A stretch of DNA of 64,000 nucleotides, taken from positions 3,767,399 to 3,831,398 of the forward strand of contig NZ_LT745763.1 in NCBI RefSeq assembly GCF_900166595.1, read 5' to 3'. A model generated the notes under the pieces. It saw nothing but the letters and a program-made list of their open reading frames with translations, did no database searches and had not been told where the DNA came from. This DNA is from Virgibacillus dokdonensis (GTDB taxonomy: Bacteria > Bacillota > Bacilli > Bacillales > Amphibacillaceae). The translations under genes were made by a program, and so were the position numbers. Of the stretch, positions 63,465 through 64,000 are shown piece by piece (within the stretch, counting starts at the first letter, position 1; each line of letters starts with the position of its first letter).

Positions 63465-64000
63465 GTAAACATCTAGCTAAATTTCAAGCGATTCATGACT
63501 ATCACAAGGAGACAACAATACCCATTCTATTACTCTGTGAAATTTTAGATGTATCCCGATCTGGATACTATAAATGGTTGAAACATGAACCTACAGAAGG
63601 ACAAAGGGAAAATGAGTGGCTCATGAAAAAAGTGAAAGAGGAATTCAGAAAGTATAACGGTAACTTCGGCTATCGTCGAATAACTATGGTGATCAATCGC
63701 AAATATAAGAAACAATATGACGAGAAAAGAATTAGACGCTTAATGATTCAAATGGGCTTAAAATCGCATATTCGTCGCTCGAATGGCTATTCCACAAAGA
63801 CAAGCTATATCAATATTGAAGAAAACATTTTGAATCGTGAATTTACTGCGGAGAATCCGAATGAGAAGTGGGTAACGGATATTACGCATCTGACGTATGG
63901 CTTTGGTAACAAGGCTTATTTAAGTGCTATTAAAGATCTTTATGACGGTTCGATTGTCGCCTATCAGGTTGGGCGCTATAATGACAATCCTTTGGTTATG
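63461..64000 (+). CDS. IS3-family transposase OrfB, partial
   Basis: The integrase-like part, open from before 63461 in the -1 frame (LGKHLAKFQAIHDYHKETT) to the window end (180 codons). HTH_21-type block NGNFGYRRITMVINRKYKK is followed by ENPNEKWVTDITHLTYG with the first catalytic Asp and AIKDLYDGSIVAYQVG. No ATG is close to its start, so it is probably made only by frameshifting from OrfA. The second Asp and Glu lie beyond the window. Confidence 0.88.

Larger units (their letters stand above)
62699..64000 (+). mobile_element. IS3-family insertion sequence, cut by the window end
   Basis: Begins with TGATATGCTCCC and TAGACA, the same end layout as the IS3 element at 4410 (TG...CCC...TAGACA), 70 nt before orfA. 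It contains orfA and the start of orfB in the -1 frame, and continues past the window. The right end is not visible. Confidence 0.85.

Overview
The window looks like chromosomal DNA from a low-GC, endospore-forming Bacillaceae, most likely a halotolerant genus such as Oceanobacillus or Virgibacillus. That placement is inferred from the hemQ-cwlJ-gerQ-ywdK-ywdI neighbourhood, strong AGGAGG ribosome binding sites, Gram-positive transporter architecture and AT-rich coding. No rRNA, tRNA or CRISPR array was found.

Layout. 0.1-3.5 kb: hemQ (haem synthesis), cwlJ-gerQ (spore germination), ywdK and ywdI. 3.5-6.6 kb: two structured repeats, a possible 45-aa gene, an intact IS3 element inserted in the loop of a hairpin next to an IS200-type element whose tnpA has a stop codon. 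6.6-11.7 kb: phasin-like protein with a UbiB-type kinase, a YjiH-type membrane protein, a membrane acyltransferase with an IS4 element (exact 9-bp target duplication) just upstream. 13.8-24.2 kb: a complete beta-1,2-glucooligosaccharide utilisation locus (GH94 phosphorylase, GH3 beta-glucosidase, divergent ABC importer, LacI regulator) with paired promoters and operators. 24.5-37.2 kb: small membrane protein, thioesterase, acetyltransferase, TetR plus ABC exporter, acetoin reductase-like SDR, a MerR regulator with two DNA-binding domains plus a second ABC exporter, an MDR reductase, gene relics, and an MFS exporter divergent from a LysR regulator. 37.4-45.3 kb: rlmCD, a LysE exporter and a patch of decaying genes (two with in-frame stops, one split by IS30). 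45.9-50.2 kb: a WXG/LXG-type HNH toxin with its probable immunity gene, then a CapA-like protein. 50.5-54.6 kb: bioWAFD operon with a BirA-type operator but no bioB. 54.8-57.1 kb: a secreted PPC-type protein broken by a frameshift, plus an unknown protein. 57.6-59.8 kb: adaptive-response genes alkA and adaA-adaB. 59.9-62.6 kb: methyltransferase, PP2C phosphatase, a NUDIX relic and a frameshifted histidine phosphatase. 62.7 kb to the end: a second IS3 element cut by the window edge.

Three families of short structured intergenic repeats recur: a ~150-240-nt multibranched GC-rich element (4 copies), a ~100-nt double-hairpin element (7 or more copies), and a third structured element present once inside the glucan transporter operon and once, inverted, after its regulator. 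Several genes carry single lesions, so the region is an active mixture of conserved core, insertion sequences and ongoing gene loss.
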